A stretch of DNA of 64,000 bases from Solea solea (GCF_958295425.1 NC_081138.1:23727886-23791885); one strand, 5' to 3'; numbered from the stretch's first letter, positions 11,911-24,500 are shown. The notes: generated by a model from the letters alone, not told the origin. A program made the numbers and translations.

Positions 11911-13129
11911 TCAAAGCCTTTCGTCCCACTGTTACAGCCTCTATAATAAGAAAAGATTACAGTAGTCGGCCTGGGACTCTGGAGGAGGTGAGGGACACAC
12001 TCATTTGCAACAGCTCATTTACAAGTGAAATATACAGGAAGCATTTTTCCAGGTTTTGTGAATATGATACATAGCACTGAGGGAAACTATAAAGAAAGAG
12101 TCAGACTGAAGAAACAATTACTATATTTTTTCATAATAAAAGACACATATCCTTTTGTTAAAGGTACAATAGGTAGTTTTTCTTTGCCTCCTTGAACAAT
12201 AATTTTACAATAATAATTTATTGGAGATAGAAAACAACATGTTTGCACCCTACTGTTTACAGCCTTTGCTAATTATATCCAATAACAGAGGACTAGTTTG
12301 ACAAATCACAGCACAGTTTACTGACAGATTGTACTTTTGATTGTCATTTCAAAAGGTCTAGAGTTTCAAAGATGGAGGGTCTGCCTTGGTTTCATCTGCT
12401 ACATATGAGACAGTTGCATTTGTCCTTACTCATCCGATGAGAGGACATCAGGAAGGAGAACTGAGATCCCAAAATGGTTTGATAGTCAACAATCCTGCAC
12501 CTGCTGCAGTTTTAAAGCCTCCGTGTCCTATTGATTTTTGTTTTCTGACCGTCCTTCCATTCTAAAGATCTACTTCTCCATTTTTAATAATGTTATTTTG
12601 TCATCATCATGATTTTCCAGTGGACTTTATCATTATAAACATTCACATCATTGATGTGATACATATTTATTGGACTTGACCTTGGATTGTTTCTCAACTT
12701 CTGCTTAAGAATCTGTGGTCAGTCCCTGGAGCTGAACAAATTAGATCATGCATCCCCTCGTGATGTAAACAAACCTGCTGTACAGGAGTTTTATAGTCCA
12801 TCCCACATGGTAACAACTGCCCTTTCTGGTGCAGTATGTTGATCCTTTGGGATGGGGATTGCCCTCCTGGTATTATTATCCTTCTATTGGCTCCTCTGAA
12901 GTGAGCCAGTGATCCTGCATGAGCCAGCCACTGCAGGGCGAAGGCTCTCCTGACACCGTCCTTCCCGTGGTGTGTGAACTCAATCAGGACAACTGCAACG
13001 CCACTCTGCATGGCAACAACTCTGTGTCTTCACAGCGAGAAACTTGACTAAATAACACACACTCTCTCTCTGTGTGTGTGTGTGTGTGGCCTGTGGGTAA
13101 TGTTCCATATGCATTACACTGTGTTTAGA

Positions 13130-13262
13130 GTGCAATGTCAAGTGCAAGACTGGATTTGCAGTTGAAAGCCAGGGACACATCAACATGTAGGCTAATGAAG
13201 CATGGGATCAAACCCCGACCTTCCAATTGGAAGAGAAGACAACCTCCTCTGGCATTTGCTCT
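13130..13262. repeat. Dispersed repeat fragment, same signature as 900-1095
   Basis: Contains AGCCAGGGACACATCAACAT then GGGATCAAACCCCGACCTTC, the diagnostic end of this repeat group. Diverged, boundaries approximate. Confidence 0.5.
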
Positions 13263-13747
13263 CCAAACCTTAATCTCTATGTAAGTCTTATGAGATGATA
13301 ACTGTTGCATTACTGTCAGTGTGCACCAGCATTTATGCTTTGCTCTCCAAATAGACTGTTTACCTGCAGCCTACCAAAACCTGCTCAAACATGAAAACAG
13401 CCCCCAAAGTATTGTCCCTCTTCTGCAGATTATGCACATTCACATACAGAATCTTTCACATACAGAGATTTCTGCAGGTTTTAGTTTTCTCTCGCCTTCT
13501 CCCTCTCTATGGGTTGCCACAGCTGATCACCTGCTTTTTTTTCAGTGATCTGCATATTTGATTTTGCAGAGATTTTTTTTTATGCCTCTTTTGACGCAGC
13601 CCTCTCATTTTACTGGGCTTGGGAGTGTCAAATTAACCCAAGCAATGGCAACTGCATGGGTACCTTGCTCAGCCCCTTGACCTGTTAGGATTGGAACCAC
13701 TAGGCCATGGGCTGCCCATGTTAGATTTATTCCATCTCAGTCTTGCG

Positions 13748-14115
13748 TGTAGTGAGGACCCTCTTTGACATATTGCTTTCCCTAGCCCCTTACCCTAACC
13801 TAACCACCTAAGTACCTAAACCCAATTCTAACCGCAACCCTAAAACCAGGATTTAACCCCTAAGAAGCTCTTTAAAAAGATGTGAGGACCAGATAATATG
13901 ATGTTTTTGTACGCTGAAAAAAGGATATAAGACACTCTAAAATGCACATTCCTGTCCATATGTTTTCACATAGTAATGGAAAATAGCAGCATTTTAACTT
14001 AACCTCACTTGAAATGTCTTAACCTCATATATAGTGATTTACTTTATGAGGACTGGATTTGTGTCCTCAAGTGTCCATAATGGGACTGTGTAAACAGATT
14101 TAGGTCCTCACAACA
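13748..14115. mobile_element. Inverted-terminal repeat element of the GTGAGGACC family
   Basis: Left end TGTAGTGAGGACC and right end GGTCCTCACAACA are inverted. The interior has CCCTTACCCTAACCTAACC and related C/T-rich runs common in a fish repeat family. The CCTAACC runs are not a telomeric array: units are irregular. No clear target duplication. Confidence 0.6.
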
Positions 14116-14124
14116 TGAGGAATT

Positions 14125-14225
14125 CAAGATTCAAGATTCAAGATTCAAAGTGTTTATTGTCATATGCACAGTAAAGAAACACGTTTCCCTGTACAATGAA
14201 ATTCTTACTTTGCTGTCCACTCAAA
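14125..14225 (+). repeat. Dispersed repeat with ATTCAAG tandem head
   Basis: Three ATTCAAG-type units are followed by TTTATTGTCATATGCACAG and ACAATGAAATTCTTAC. I recall this as a frequent teleost repeat whose TTTATT...GAAATTC body resembles LINE 3' tails. Confidence 0.55.
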
Positions 14226-14270
14226 AAACACCAGCATAAAGTAAGAAAGAGATGCTTTTGTAAAAAAAAA

Positions 14271-14357
14271 GTATAAATATACATAAGAAAAATATAAATA
14301 TTACAAAGAAAAAAAAAGTATAAATATACATAAGAAAAATATAAATATTACAAAGAA
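14271..14357. repeat. 47-bp tandem duplication, AT-rich
   Basis: GTATAAATATACATAAG starts at 14271 and again at 14318, with the following 20 or so bases also repeated. Period 47 bp, about 1.9 copies. Confidence 0.9.
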
Positions 14358-15500
14358 TACCAAGTACATACACACTCGCACACATTCACACACACATAGA
14401 GACAGATGCTGTAACAGTAACAGATGCTGGATAATTACAGCTGTAGTGTGAAACTCACACAGTCACTTTTAGAGTGTCACATACAAACACCCTGCAATTA
14501 ACTATGTAAATGCAAGAGAAATGAGAAACAAGTGTCAGTCAGACTTCACCAGTCTGAACGTACATGCTGCTGTTTACTGAGCACTTTGGTGTTTTGTTCA
14601 CCAGCAGCTGAGACTCTGAAGACAGCTCTGACTGCAGTGAGTAACAGGTTGGAGGACGAAGCATAAATGTCTTTTCCAACCAAATTGAATTATCGTTGCA
14701 GCCTACAGTGAGGATGGAGATTTCTGTGCGCATTAGTATTAGTTAAAGTGGTAGTTGAAATGTGGTTATATGGCCGGCGACGCAGTCGGAGGGTGTGTTC
14801 CAGGATCACTGGTCTTCCAACTCACTGCAGTTTTTGAGCAGCAGGTTCGCAGCAGCAGTTCAAGAGGCTGCCTTCTGGTCCTGCAGGCTACGGTGTCCGG
14901 CCTGCAGGACCTAGAGGAGGAGAGCGGCCTTTGTACCCCAGGCTGTTCTCCTTTTGAACTCTCTGAACTCCCTGAACTCTCTCAACGCTGAACTCTAATT
15001 CTCCACAAGGAATATACCAGGAACCAGCTCGAGATACGGACGCACACTATCAACAAAAAAAAAAGACATTCTACCCTCTTAACGAAAAGCTCCCCAAATA
15101 AAATGTACACGACAGCTTATAAGTCAACACTATTGTGTAACAATGTGTTTGCTGCTTCCCTGTGTCTGCAGGCACTTTTTAGTTTTATCTTCCCAATTTT
15201 CTGGGACTCGAAGTCGCCTGTTCTTTGAAAGGAAATGCAGTCGTAGACGTGCATACTGTACAAAGGGTTTACACATTTTACCTTCACTGTAGTGACTCCT
15301 CTTCTGAAAATAATGATAATAATAAATGGTAAAGCTGTTTTCCTGTTTTCAGTCAAAGCCTCTGATAACCAGCTGAAGAACACGGTGGAGGATTTAGCAG
15401 CGAGAGTGAATGTGTGCCAACGTATGACAAAAACACGATTCCGAATTATAGAACTGACCATAATGTTAATTGATATACATGGGCAATTTAACGCAGCTTT

Positions 15501-15662
<162 letters not shown>

Positions 15663-16998
15663 AATGACAATACAAAGAGTCACACAGAGGCTTTGTTTCT
15701 GTTTTCTGATAAGCTTCTATTTATATTTACTTTCATAAACTGCTGCAGTAAAAGCTCAGCTCTGCTTTTGATCACTGGACCCCGCTGTGTCACTATGCAG
15801 AGATACACATTAAATAAATAATGCAGGAAGCCTTTGTCCTCTGCAGAAATGATGTTGTAAATGTGTTAAATGCTCAAAGTGGAGCCTTTCCGAGGCACAG
15901 TCACAGAAATGTCAGAAGTCTACCCTCAGACAGTTTGACGGCCTTTAACGCGATAAGTGGAATGGTACTTAATGGTTGAAAGTGTATTACATCTTAAATG
16001 TAGATTTTGGAAATTACCTCCTTCGTTCTCTAGTTAACCCATCTGCTGCAATTAGACGAATGTGAAGCGAATCAAAATGTCTTTAAGACTTAAAATCTGT
16101 TTCATAATGCGTCTGACTCAGCTGTCAAAATGCTTTTTTTTGTGCCAAGGCTGCACTTTAATCATTCAGTTTTTGATTGTTCTGTTCTGTGTTTCTGTTC
16201 TTATGTATTTCACATTTCATTTCTCCAAGGTAACTTTGCTGTTAGTTTCTAGACGCTGGCTGTTGCTCTGTTTTTTATGCGTACGTCTTCCTCACCTGGT
16301 TAATCAGTTACGCTTAAACCTCTTTAAAGCGAAATAAAAAAGTAAATATTGACTTTCCTGTAACGAGTCGGTGTATGACACGCTGACTATTTGCAAAATA
16401 GTGACCTGTGACACCCCCAAAATAACGCGAACCAGCTCTGTCCCTGGAGGAGGTTAAGCATATCACTGGACGTAGGTAGTAAAATGACATATGCTGACAT
16501 GTTGCAGTTTGTCCTCTGCTGCTGTAAATTGACCTGCTGCAGCTGATGCTGTGCCCAGTCTGTCAGATTCACCTCAGGCGACCAAGTGTGGAATCAGTAA
16601 GCTGATGATAGGTTTTTCTTAATTGATTTCATTTTACTTTAAAGTGATTATTTATTTATTTATTTATTTAATTGAAGCCATATATAATATAGCCATATTG
16701 AGTCATGTATCTGTTTGTATTTTCTGGGTTTATTCCTCCTGAACATCGGGGGGCGTAATAGTTAAGGCCGAGGCTGGCCAGAAGAAATTTAAGTTCATGT
16801 CACTGATTACAGGTGTTGTTGCTGATTTTAGGGGAAGCAACCAGTTTTTGACTGTGCTCGGAAGACGTGTGTTGGATGTTTACGGTTTAAATGTGCAAAT
16901 AAATGCATTTAGAGTTTAAGTATAAGAAAGTTTCGCTATCAGTTTCTCCGAGTTACACGTCTGAATAATCTATCAATTTAGCAAACAGTATTAAAACT

Positions 16999-17136
16999 CT
17001 AGGGATGGGATGATAACACTTTTTTGCATAGTGAAGCATGCGACATATATGATTATATAGGATTGTATCTGATTCAAAATGAGTGATTTTTCGTGATTTT
17101 GACCAATATCAGACCGATACCAATTCCCATCCCTAT
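16999..17136. mobile_element. Short MITE, TAGGGATGGGA ends
   Basis: TAGGGATGGGATGATAAC at the left and ATTCCCATCCCTA at the right are inverted. Flanks TTAAAACT (16991-16998) and TTAATACT (17137-17144) agree at 7 of 8 bases, consistent with a hAT-type duplication. The related element at 39491-39792 is longer. Confidence 0.65.
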
Positions 17137-19194
17137 TTAATACTAGAGCGGCACAATATGGTAAAAAAAAAAAGAAAAACATCTTATTGCACTTACTTTG
17201 ATAGATATTGCTTTTGCGATATGATCTGTATGTCCACAAACATTTTCAATTTCTTTTTATTTTCCAATTTAAAGTTTGTCAAACACATTTTCTCATCCAA
17301 AGAGCCGTTAAATTCCTGCAGCATGGCTGCGTTTGATTATGTTGTGATTAATTGCGCAGCCCGAAGTTAATACACACAGACATCAATTCAAAAGCCCGGC
17401 CAACATGACACAAGAAACTGAACCAAAACACAAGTTGCTTGTGTGTGATCAGCTGTCCTGGCTCTGGCTGTTCTCGAGACTCATGAAGGCTCTTAAAATG
17501 AGAAAACATGTGTACAAAACAGTCAAAGCTGGGCGGATATAAATCAGAGGCTTAAGAATGATGCAGACTATTGTGCACACACACGTCTGACAGCTCAGCC
17601 TTAGAAGATAATATTAAGTAATAAGTTTAACTCTGTGGTTGATGTGACAAGACGACATAACTGCAGTATTACAGTAATTGTGACCTTGTGTTAGTTTTTT
17701 AAGAGAATAGCTGCTGCATGTGACCACGTGTTATTCTTGGGTTTGAAACCTTTATATCCTGATTACGTTAAAGATGACAATTAAGCAAATGTGGATTTGA
17801 GAGAGAGAGAGAGCACAAAGTAAAGAGGGGGAGAGTTAGTCAGGAGGTTAGTTCTGACACTGTGCCAGTCTTTAGACGCTCTCCAGGGAAACGCATACCA
17901 GCGCCACTTCTGCTGTGTCTTTCTCTAAGTGGCTCTAAAAGCCTGCATGAGACACCACTCCCACTAATCTTAACGGTAGATCATCTCTCACGCACACAGT
18001 TCAAGTGGCCTGGAAACACACACACTCAGCCACTCACTCACAAAGTCTCTTTCTGTCTCCCTCGCTCTCTGAGGAGTCCTCTAAATGCCAGATGCCAGAT
18101 ATTTCTATCCACTCCGAGTGCGCAGCACAGTCTCGGTCGCCTCCCAGCCCGAGAGTCACTCACTCATTCCTTCCTGCCGTCCTTCCTTCTCGGCATTTGG
18201 ATCACGCCGACTGTCCAAAATCTCCAGCTTGAGATCGCTGCGTATAAATCACAGCGAAGCTAATAGAAAACATTGACCGTTCAAGTGGAGCAGAATTGAT
18301 GACGAGTCCCAGTGGTCATATTGGAGCACAGATTTTCCCTCTTGTGAGATGAGGTGTTGTTTGTTGAGATGACTTCACTGTCGGTTCAGAAAACACCTGT
18401 GAGATCCTCGATGGAGGAAATGCTCAGATTACCAGGATTAATGACTTAGATTTGTGTCTGTTGTCATGTCTTACATTCAAATCATGTTTATATCACCTCA
18501 GTGTGCTGTCCTGCATGAGATATATGTCTGATATGAAGCCATGCGACATGGGTAAGGACGGTAATGTCACAATCCATACAGCTTTTTGCCTATAGAAGAG
18601 TCATCTTTGTCCCTAAATTCAATCTGGATCCGCAAAACCCATTTGACCCATAAAAGATAAGAAAGAAAGATAAAAGAAAGATAATATCGCATAGTATAAG
18701 TTTTTTATACAGACATATACAAAATACTGATAGTTTGTTGCAGAAATGTAAGAACTACAAAAAGGAAACCGATCACATTTCGTTGCTGTTTATCGCCAAT
18801 GTTTATAAAGTAGAGGAAAAAAACTACTTTGAAATAAAACACAGAATTCTGCAGTTGTGCACAGTAGACCTGCCGCAGGTTGCAGACCCCTGAGCCTGTG
18901 CACATGCACTTAACACCATCGACCTGCAGCACCAGAGTGGCAAAACCCAAAACCCCCAAAGGAGGAGAGCTTTTTTTTCCTCTTGACCTAAATCTCACTT
19001 ATTAATTACTGCCACCACCTTAATCTATAGCTTCACTATATCGTTTGTTGTTGTTATTCCAAAAGTGTCTTTGTGCTGTTTCAGAGGACAGTTATGAATC
19101 TGTAATGAATGGGAATTGAATTGTAATTGATCAATGCGGCCGGTAATCTGATTATACTGTAGCTTTAATGCACTAAATGAATGTGTGTGTTTGT

Positions 19195-19402
19195 TTATTT
19201 ATTATTTATTAATGTGTGTCACCTCGTCAGGATATTTTCTGGCAAACATTGACCTCATCAGGACCAGTAGTCCTCATGGAGACCAAAACCTGGTTCTCAT
19301 GACGCAGAACCTAATTTTTGAGATTTTTGGTTAAGTTTAGGGCCAAGATTTGAATTGTACTTAAGGTTAATGTAAGGGTTAGCAATGAACTGGTTGTGCC
19401 TT
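19195..19402 (+). repeat. Family E repeat, copy with leader
   Basis: Has the T-rich/TG leader, ATTTTCTGGCAAACATTGAC, GGACCAGTAGTCCTCATGGA, GACCAAAACCTGGTTCTC and GGTTAAGTTTAGGGCC. It is the clearest reference copy in the window. It lies about 0.6 kb upstream of the ADAMTSL3-like exon. Confidence 0.75.
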
Positions 19403-19436
19403 ATCCAATTTCCCTAAGGGGATTATTAAAGTATTC
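19403..19436 (-). repeat. LINE-tail-like fragment (reverse of CTTTATTAATCCC...GAAATT)
   Basis: TTTCCCTAAGGGGATTATT followed by AAAGTATTCT is the reverse complement of the motif that follows the GATA array at 59606. Only about 34 bp remain. Confidence 0.45.
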
Positions 19437-19639
19437 TGATTGTGACTGAGGTTAGGCGTGTGTGTGTGCATATACGTATTACACATTTTTTGCATGATCA
19501 CAGTCATTTTTCCAGTCTAAGTTGGATACTTGAGTAAAAGTACAAGTATCTTACCAGAAAAAGTCACTTTTTATAATATTACTTACGTATAAAGTCTTAA
19601 AGGACATTTACTGTATTGAGAAGTAAAAGTAAAAGTGTT

Positions 19640-19790
19640 AAAGAAAAGTGAGGGGTTAGGATTGAGCTAGTCACTTAACCCCTATGTTGAAGCGTGTGAA
19701 TGGGTGAATGACAAAACTGTAGTGTAAAGCAGCTCATCAAGACTAGGAAAGCTCTACATAAATACAGACCATAATACCAACTCTTCTTCT
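19640..19790 (-). repeat. Reverse copy of the AAATGGTAAATGG repeat
   Basis: Reads TTGAAGCGTGTGAATGGGTG, then TCATCAAGACTAGGAAAGC and CTACATAAATACAGACCAT. This is the reverse of the fish repeat seen in + orientation at 55430-55650 (GGTCTTGACGACCACTCAA...). Confidence 0.6.
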
Positions 19791-19944
19791 TCTGATGCCG
19801 ATTGCATTTGGTAGTAACGAGTAACAAACATAGTTAGAGGAAATGTAGTGGAGAAAAAGTAAAAGTTGCTTTCTTAATATGAATAAAGAAAAGTACAGAT
19901 ACGCACATTTTCCACTCAAGTACATTACAACACTAATAACTAAC

Positions 19945-19971
19945 TCTGTGTGTGTGTGTGTGTTTTGTCAG
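19945..19971 (+). promoter_or_regulatory. 3' splice acceptor with a (TG)8 tract in place of a strong polypyrimidine tract
   Basis: The acceptor AG is at 19970-19971. Just upstream are TTTT (19963-19966) and eight uninterrupted TG units (19947-19962). The layout resembles the TG(m)T(n) arrangement before CFTR exon 9, where UG repeats recruit TDP-43 or CELF-type proteins and reduce exon inclusion. The polypyrimidine tract is weak: four T plus alternating TG. Sequences such as CACTAATAAC (19931-19940) could hold the branch point. The acceptor is seen directly; regulation is inferred. Confidence 0.75.
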
Positions 19972-20091
19972 GCTGCAGAGGATCAGCCCCACAGCGCCGT
20001 GTTCCTGCCAGAGTTTGCTCTCTCACCTCAGGGCAGTTTCATGGAAGATGCCACCGAGGATCAGTTTCTCACCTACAGATACGACGACCAG
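19972..20091 (+). CDS. adamtsl3: ADAMTS-like 3 exon, N-terminal segment before the first thrombospondin repeat (partial gene)
   Basis: The exon is 120 bp (40 codons), phase 0 at both ends. It starts after a TTTTGTCAG acceptor and ends in CAG before GTCGGT. The translation begins AAEDQPHS, continues FLPEFALSPQGSF from residue 11 and ends QFLTYRYDDQ. From memory this closely matches the region of vertebrate ADAMTSL3 between the signal peptide and the first TSP1 repeat; I recall ADAMTSL1 lacking this segment, which favours ADAMTSL3. ADAMTSL proteins are secreted matrix glycoproteins built of TSP1 repeats, a spacer and, in this member, Ig-like domains, with no metalloprotease domain. The segment is acidic, has no cysteine, and is predicted outside any folded domain. 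The open frame continues upstream and downstream only through intron sequence, so the ATG at 19879 is not a real start. No other exon of this gene is visible. A paralogous ADAMTSL gene is the main alternative. Confidence 0.85.
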
Positions 20092-20096
20092 GTCGG

Positions 20097-20128
<32 letters not shown>
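20092..20128 (+). promoter_or_regulatory. 5' splice donor followed by a (CA)15 tract
   Basis: The donor is CAG|GTCGGT, with GT at 20092-20093; it departs from GTRAGT at intron position +3 (C). From intron position +7 there is a 31-nt run of alternating C and A (20098-20128). Intronic CA repeats near donors are known hnRNP L binding sites that can enhance or repress splicing. The tract is complementary to the TG tract at the other end of the exon. Confidence 0.7.
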
Positions 20129-20131
<3 letters not shown>

Positions 20132-20830
20132 CGTTTGCAGTCTGATTCATTCATTGCTGCTTCGTTACATTGTTGTACTGTATATGAATTTACTTTTAGG
20201 TTTATTGGTGTTTTTTTACACATGAGATCAGCTCTAAATCACTGATGTTACCTGACAGTTTTAGGGCTGATAATTACTGTATACATAGCTTCAATCTCGG
20301 GTACATCAGTTGAGTGCATGGGTGTTTTCAAAAGTTCATTTTCAAATGTTTTAAAGACAGACAAAAGCTTCCCGTCACACACACTAAACATGCATCCAGG
20401 TGTTACAGATTAACTTTGTACACTCAGCTGATGTTTCAACTTCCAAACTCCACAGAACTGTTGAGGGATTTCTGTGTTTTCTATAAAACGAAACTGGTCT
20501 GGTAAGGTCACTTTAAGGGACTTAACTTTCTCTTTACATCTCACTGTCACCGTCTGAGTGGGAATGGATGTGATTTTAGGGGCTTGTTTCAGTTTGATTT
20601 TGGCTGCATGTCATGTTTATGAAAAGCCGCCCTTTTTTAAAAAAGAAAAAACAAGCCCTGATTCTCTGATGCTTCTTTTGTTTTTGGAACTGAAAAGCAG
20701 AAAACATGTTGGGATGATTTAGTTGACGTCTGAGTGAGTTAGATAAGGTGTGGTCATTTAATTCAGGGACATGTTCCTGTGTTGAACTGATGACTGTGTG
20801 ATATTACCAAATGTTAGTATGGGTCTGTCA

Positions 20831-21093
20831 TAGGGCGGTAACAATCACAAGAGTCATCGTAAACTATTTTCATAATCGATTTATCAGTTTGGGAGTTTAA
20901 AGAATTTCAACAAGTTTTCTGATTTTTCAGCTTCTTAAATGTGAATATCTTTTGGTTTATTTGCTCCTTATGACAAACAAATCATTCAATCTGAATAATT
21001 TTGGTCATCGTTTCACATATTGTGACATGTTTGAACCTTTTTTGACATGTTAGTGACCAAACCATTACTGATGATGAAAATATTTGCCGCTCA
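20831..21093. mobile_element. Third, diverged copy of the 548-855 MITE family
   Basis: Starts TAGGGCGGTAACAATC, has CATAATCGATTTATCAGTTT and ends near TTTGCCGCTCAAG. It lies about 740 bp downstream of the exon. Diverged; no clean target duplication. Confidence 0.55.
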
Positions 21094-21535
21094 AGTATTG
21101 CATTCTTTTATTTCGTTATTTATTTTTGAGGACTGTGGATGGGCAACATAGAGGAAGCAGTTACCCCCTTAGAACACTTTCATTTTCACCAACTTTATAA
21201 ACACACCTGTGCAAAAAATTGTCAAAATGTTTGAAATGGGTTTGAATTTGTGAAATTTGGAAAATAAGTCACTTGGCTCATTTTTATGAACAAAAAGAAA
21301 AGGAGAATTTGTCTATTTTGTGACTTCTGCACAATTAATTATCTTTATATCACTACTAAGAATGTGATCATAACTTTGACTCAACAACACATAACAAGAA
21401 AAGGAGAAAAAAAGAGAAACAGGATGTCCATATAAGGAGTTGTGTATTATTCCCATGGCGACTTACCATGGGTGCACCTGCAGCACAGATCCGTGCCAAA
21501 TGTGTTGTTATAATGTTCTGATTTAAAGTGTAATT

Positions 21536-21539
<4 letters not shown>

Positions 21540-21567
<28 letters not shown>
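21540..21567. repeat. (GT)14 microsatellite
   Basis: Uninterrupted GT run preceding TGGGCGATGCTGTGC. Confidence 0.95.
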
Positions 21568-24500
21568 TGGGCGATGCTGTGCTGCCACCTAAGGTTCTCA
21601 GGTATATAAAGGCAGCAATGTCTCTGTTGGTGTACGGCGTTTGACCCGGAAGGGCAAAGGGTTTTTGAACACTGTGAAGACGCTTCTCATCCTGATGTTT
21701 TTATTCGTTGGAAACTGGAAATCGATTGACAACATTCACCCACACTAGGAAATAAATTTCAGTTATTTTTTACAGCATCACCGATAGACACAGTTTAAAA
21801 TGATGCTTACAAAAGCTATCACACCTGGGGAGCGAATGTGAGCGTTGTATTTGTGCTTTACGTAGGCAGTGGCATTCTAAGTCCTTCTGCTCTAATATAT
21901 TGTGTTCCTGTGTGACTTGTGCATGTGCTTTGAGGAGGAGAGTGAGGTAATTTCCTTCTCTATGTTTGAGAAAAAAAAAGGCTCAAAACTGTAAAAGGGC
22001 TTGAGAGCATTTCTCTAGTTCTCATGGCTCACGGTAAATGAAAGGAGACTCTCTGTGTGGCATAAAGGCTAAAAATAAACCCCAAACTGCATGCACATAT
22101 GTATGTTTTATGGGATCTGAGTTCAGTGACAGCTACGCGTTGTTCTCCAGGACTTTGCAGACTTTAATTGTCTTCTCTTTTAATTCGATAAAGCAGCACA
22201 CTGTGGTAAAGTGATCCTTTTGGTTAATGAGGAGATCAATTGAAGCTGAGCGTACACTGTGTTCTGAAGGCCTCGCATCTGACAAATACCATTCAGATGA
22301 TCCCCCAAATAAAATCCAGAAACCCTGGAGGGATTTTACTCAGATGAGACGCGTGGAGTCTTCTTGCCGCGTGCACTGCTCAGTGTTGCTGATGTACTGC
22401 TGTGTGCTGTGTGAGCACTGAGACAATACCAGTGGTGGTTGTGTTGTTTTTGTGAGCCTGTGCGAGTGTTGTGAGTGAGCACAACCTGCAAACATTTCAA
22501 CCCATTTACTCAGCCTTCTCCCTTCTCCCCTGCTCCTTTTTCTCTGGATCGGTGCTTGGTTAGACTGCCAGACTCACTGGTACCAACTATGGACGGCTCA
22601 ATATGACCTTTTTCTTGTCCGATATCGCAACCTTAACTGTGTACCAATGGCAACTGTCCTCCATGTCTGGTTGCGGATGATACATATTTTTTAAAGCCTT
22701 CCCGGATTTATGTCCCCCAGAAGAACTGAAATTCCTATCTACTGTCAGTTTTGCATTGACTTGAAAACCATTACAGCAAGGCTACAGGTGCAAAGAGGTT
22801 GAGGGTGACGGTCCGTTTTTGTGGGCAATGTATGAATAGAATCAAGTGCATCCAGCTTTTTTATTTCTGCTCGGCTTTTATATTTCTTCTATCGTTTTAA
22901 TGCTTTTCTATTCAGAGGAGATGGAGGCTCCTTTTGAAATATTCAGCACGGCTCCTCTTGTTGCTTCAGTCCTCCGTGTCTCACCGGGGTGTAAGGGCCC
23001 AGCTAACTGGGAGACAGCCACATGCTTGAGGTTGCTAGAGAATATTAAGCTTTTGTAGAATATACTGAATGTTTTAGCATGAGATTACACTCGCCAAGCG
23101 CTTTATAAGTATACTTCACTCACGCTGGCTCCCTTTGCACATGGCAGTAGAATGCGTTTTTTTTTTTTCTGTGATCAGACAGCGCTTCACCACATGCATT
23201 TAACACTGGTATTAACGCGCGTCTCCAGTGTCCACATCAAGATCCGATTGCTAGATCCGTCCTCTGTGTCGCCATATCAACAACAATGTTAGCCAAAAAT
23301 GAAGTCGACAAGCAGAAAAAACGCTCACGTTAAATGTGCCGGCAGCACATTTGGATAACAATCCGTCCTCAATGTGTCTTGGGTGTATTTACACCTGTAC
23401 TTCCAAGTGGTCAGGCGTTATCTAAATGCAATCTAATCACAGGAAATGCATTTACTGCCAGTTGTGATGGGGACCACTGAGTAGGGTCTGGATGTATGTG
23501 TCCACTCTCCTGCTGCCGGGAGTCACCGCGCCTCTGACCTCTCATTTGTTCAGCTTTGCCGCAGTTTTCACAGCATCAGCAAACCCACGATAACCATCGC
23601 AGCAGGGGGAGAGTCTGCTGAGTGACACTGATGCCGTCCTTAAAGCGTTCCGGTGCTGAAGCAGTACTCTGTGTGTGTGGATTAAATATTGCAGTGACGG
23701 ATAGTGAAAGATGTCAGTAAGAACCAGGGATTCTGAAGGATATCTCTCACACACACACACACACACAGTCCCTTCAGTGATTGTTCTGAGGGGTTGTATG
23801 CATGAACACAAATGTCTCTCTGGACATTCTGCAGGAAGTTTCTTGCCAGTCTAATGTCTGGAGGGTTTTACAGATTATTCAGACTAACCGAATGGGCAAG
23901 TTTCTTGCTGTGGTGAACACAACAGGTAGCTTCATGATACAGGTCCTCCTGGATGGTCATAAAGAGACCAACTGAGCTGAAGATAATTAATTCAGGCCTC
24001 TATTCTCTGTTATTAATTAGGGACCAAGCGCACTAAGTGCAGAGGACCCAAGGTATTATTATTATTATTATTACTAATATGTCATTTTATATTACATTTA
24101 TTATATTAAATATAATATTTTTCTATCAGGCCCAAGATGCCCGAAAAGTACTAAAAATGTACTAAATCATGCTACTCAAAGTTGTGCAGTGCTTTCATTT
24201 ATCTTATTATTGTCAGTAGAGACGCAGTGAGCAGCCATGTCTGAATGTTCCTGTGGTTATTTTAGGAGAGGAACTTCTGGAAAAATGCATCAACGGAGTT
24301 TAAAAAAGGACGCTTTACTTTGCATTAGCCCGGATCTCCTTGGCAGATGACGAACATTTAGCATGTGTTTAAAAAATACTTACTGTAACTATCGCGGGCT
24401 GTTGTGAACCGCTAGTAGGACTTTCACGGAAGAAAATTAATTTAGGTTTTTTTTCCCAGAGGTAAATCATGTCAGAGTAGTCACACTCCCGCAGCAAAAA

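Noticed and set aside
13790..13860. CCCTAACCTAACC runs suggesting interstitial telomere repeats
   Set aside because: Units are irregular and part of a dispersed inverted-terminal repeat; no TTAGGG array.
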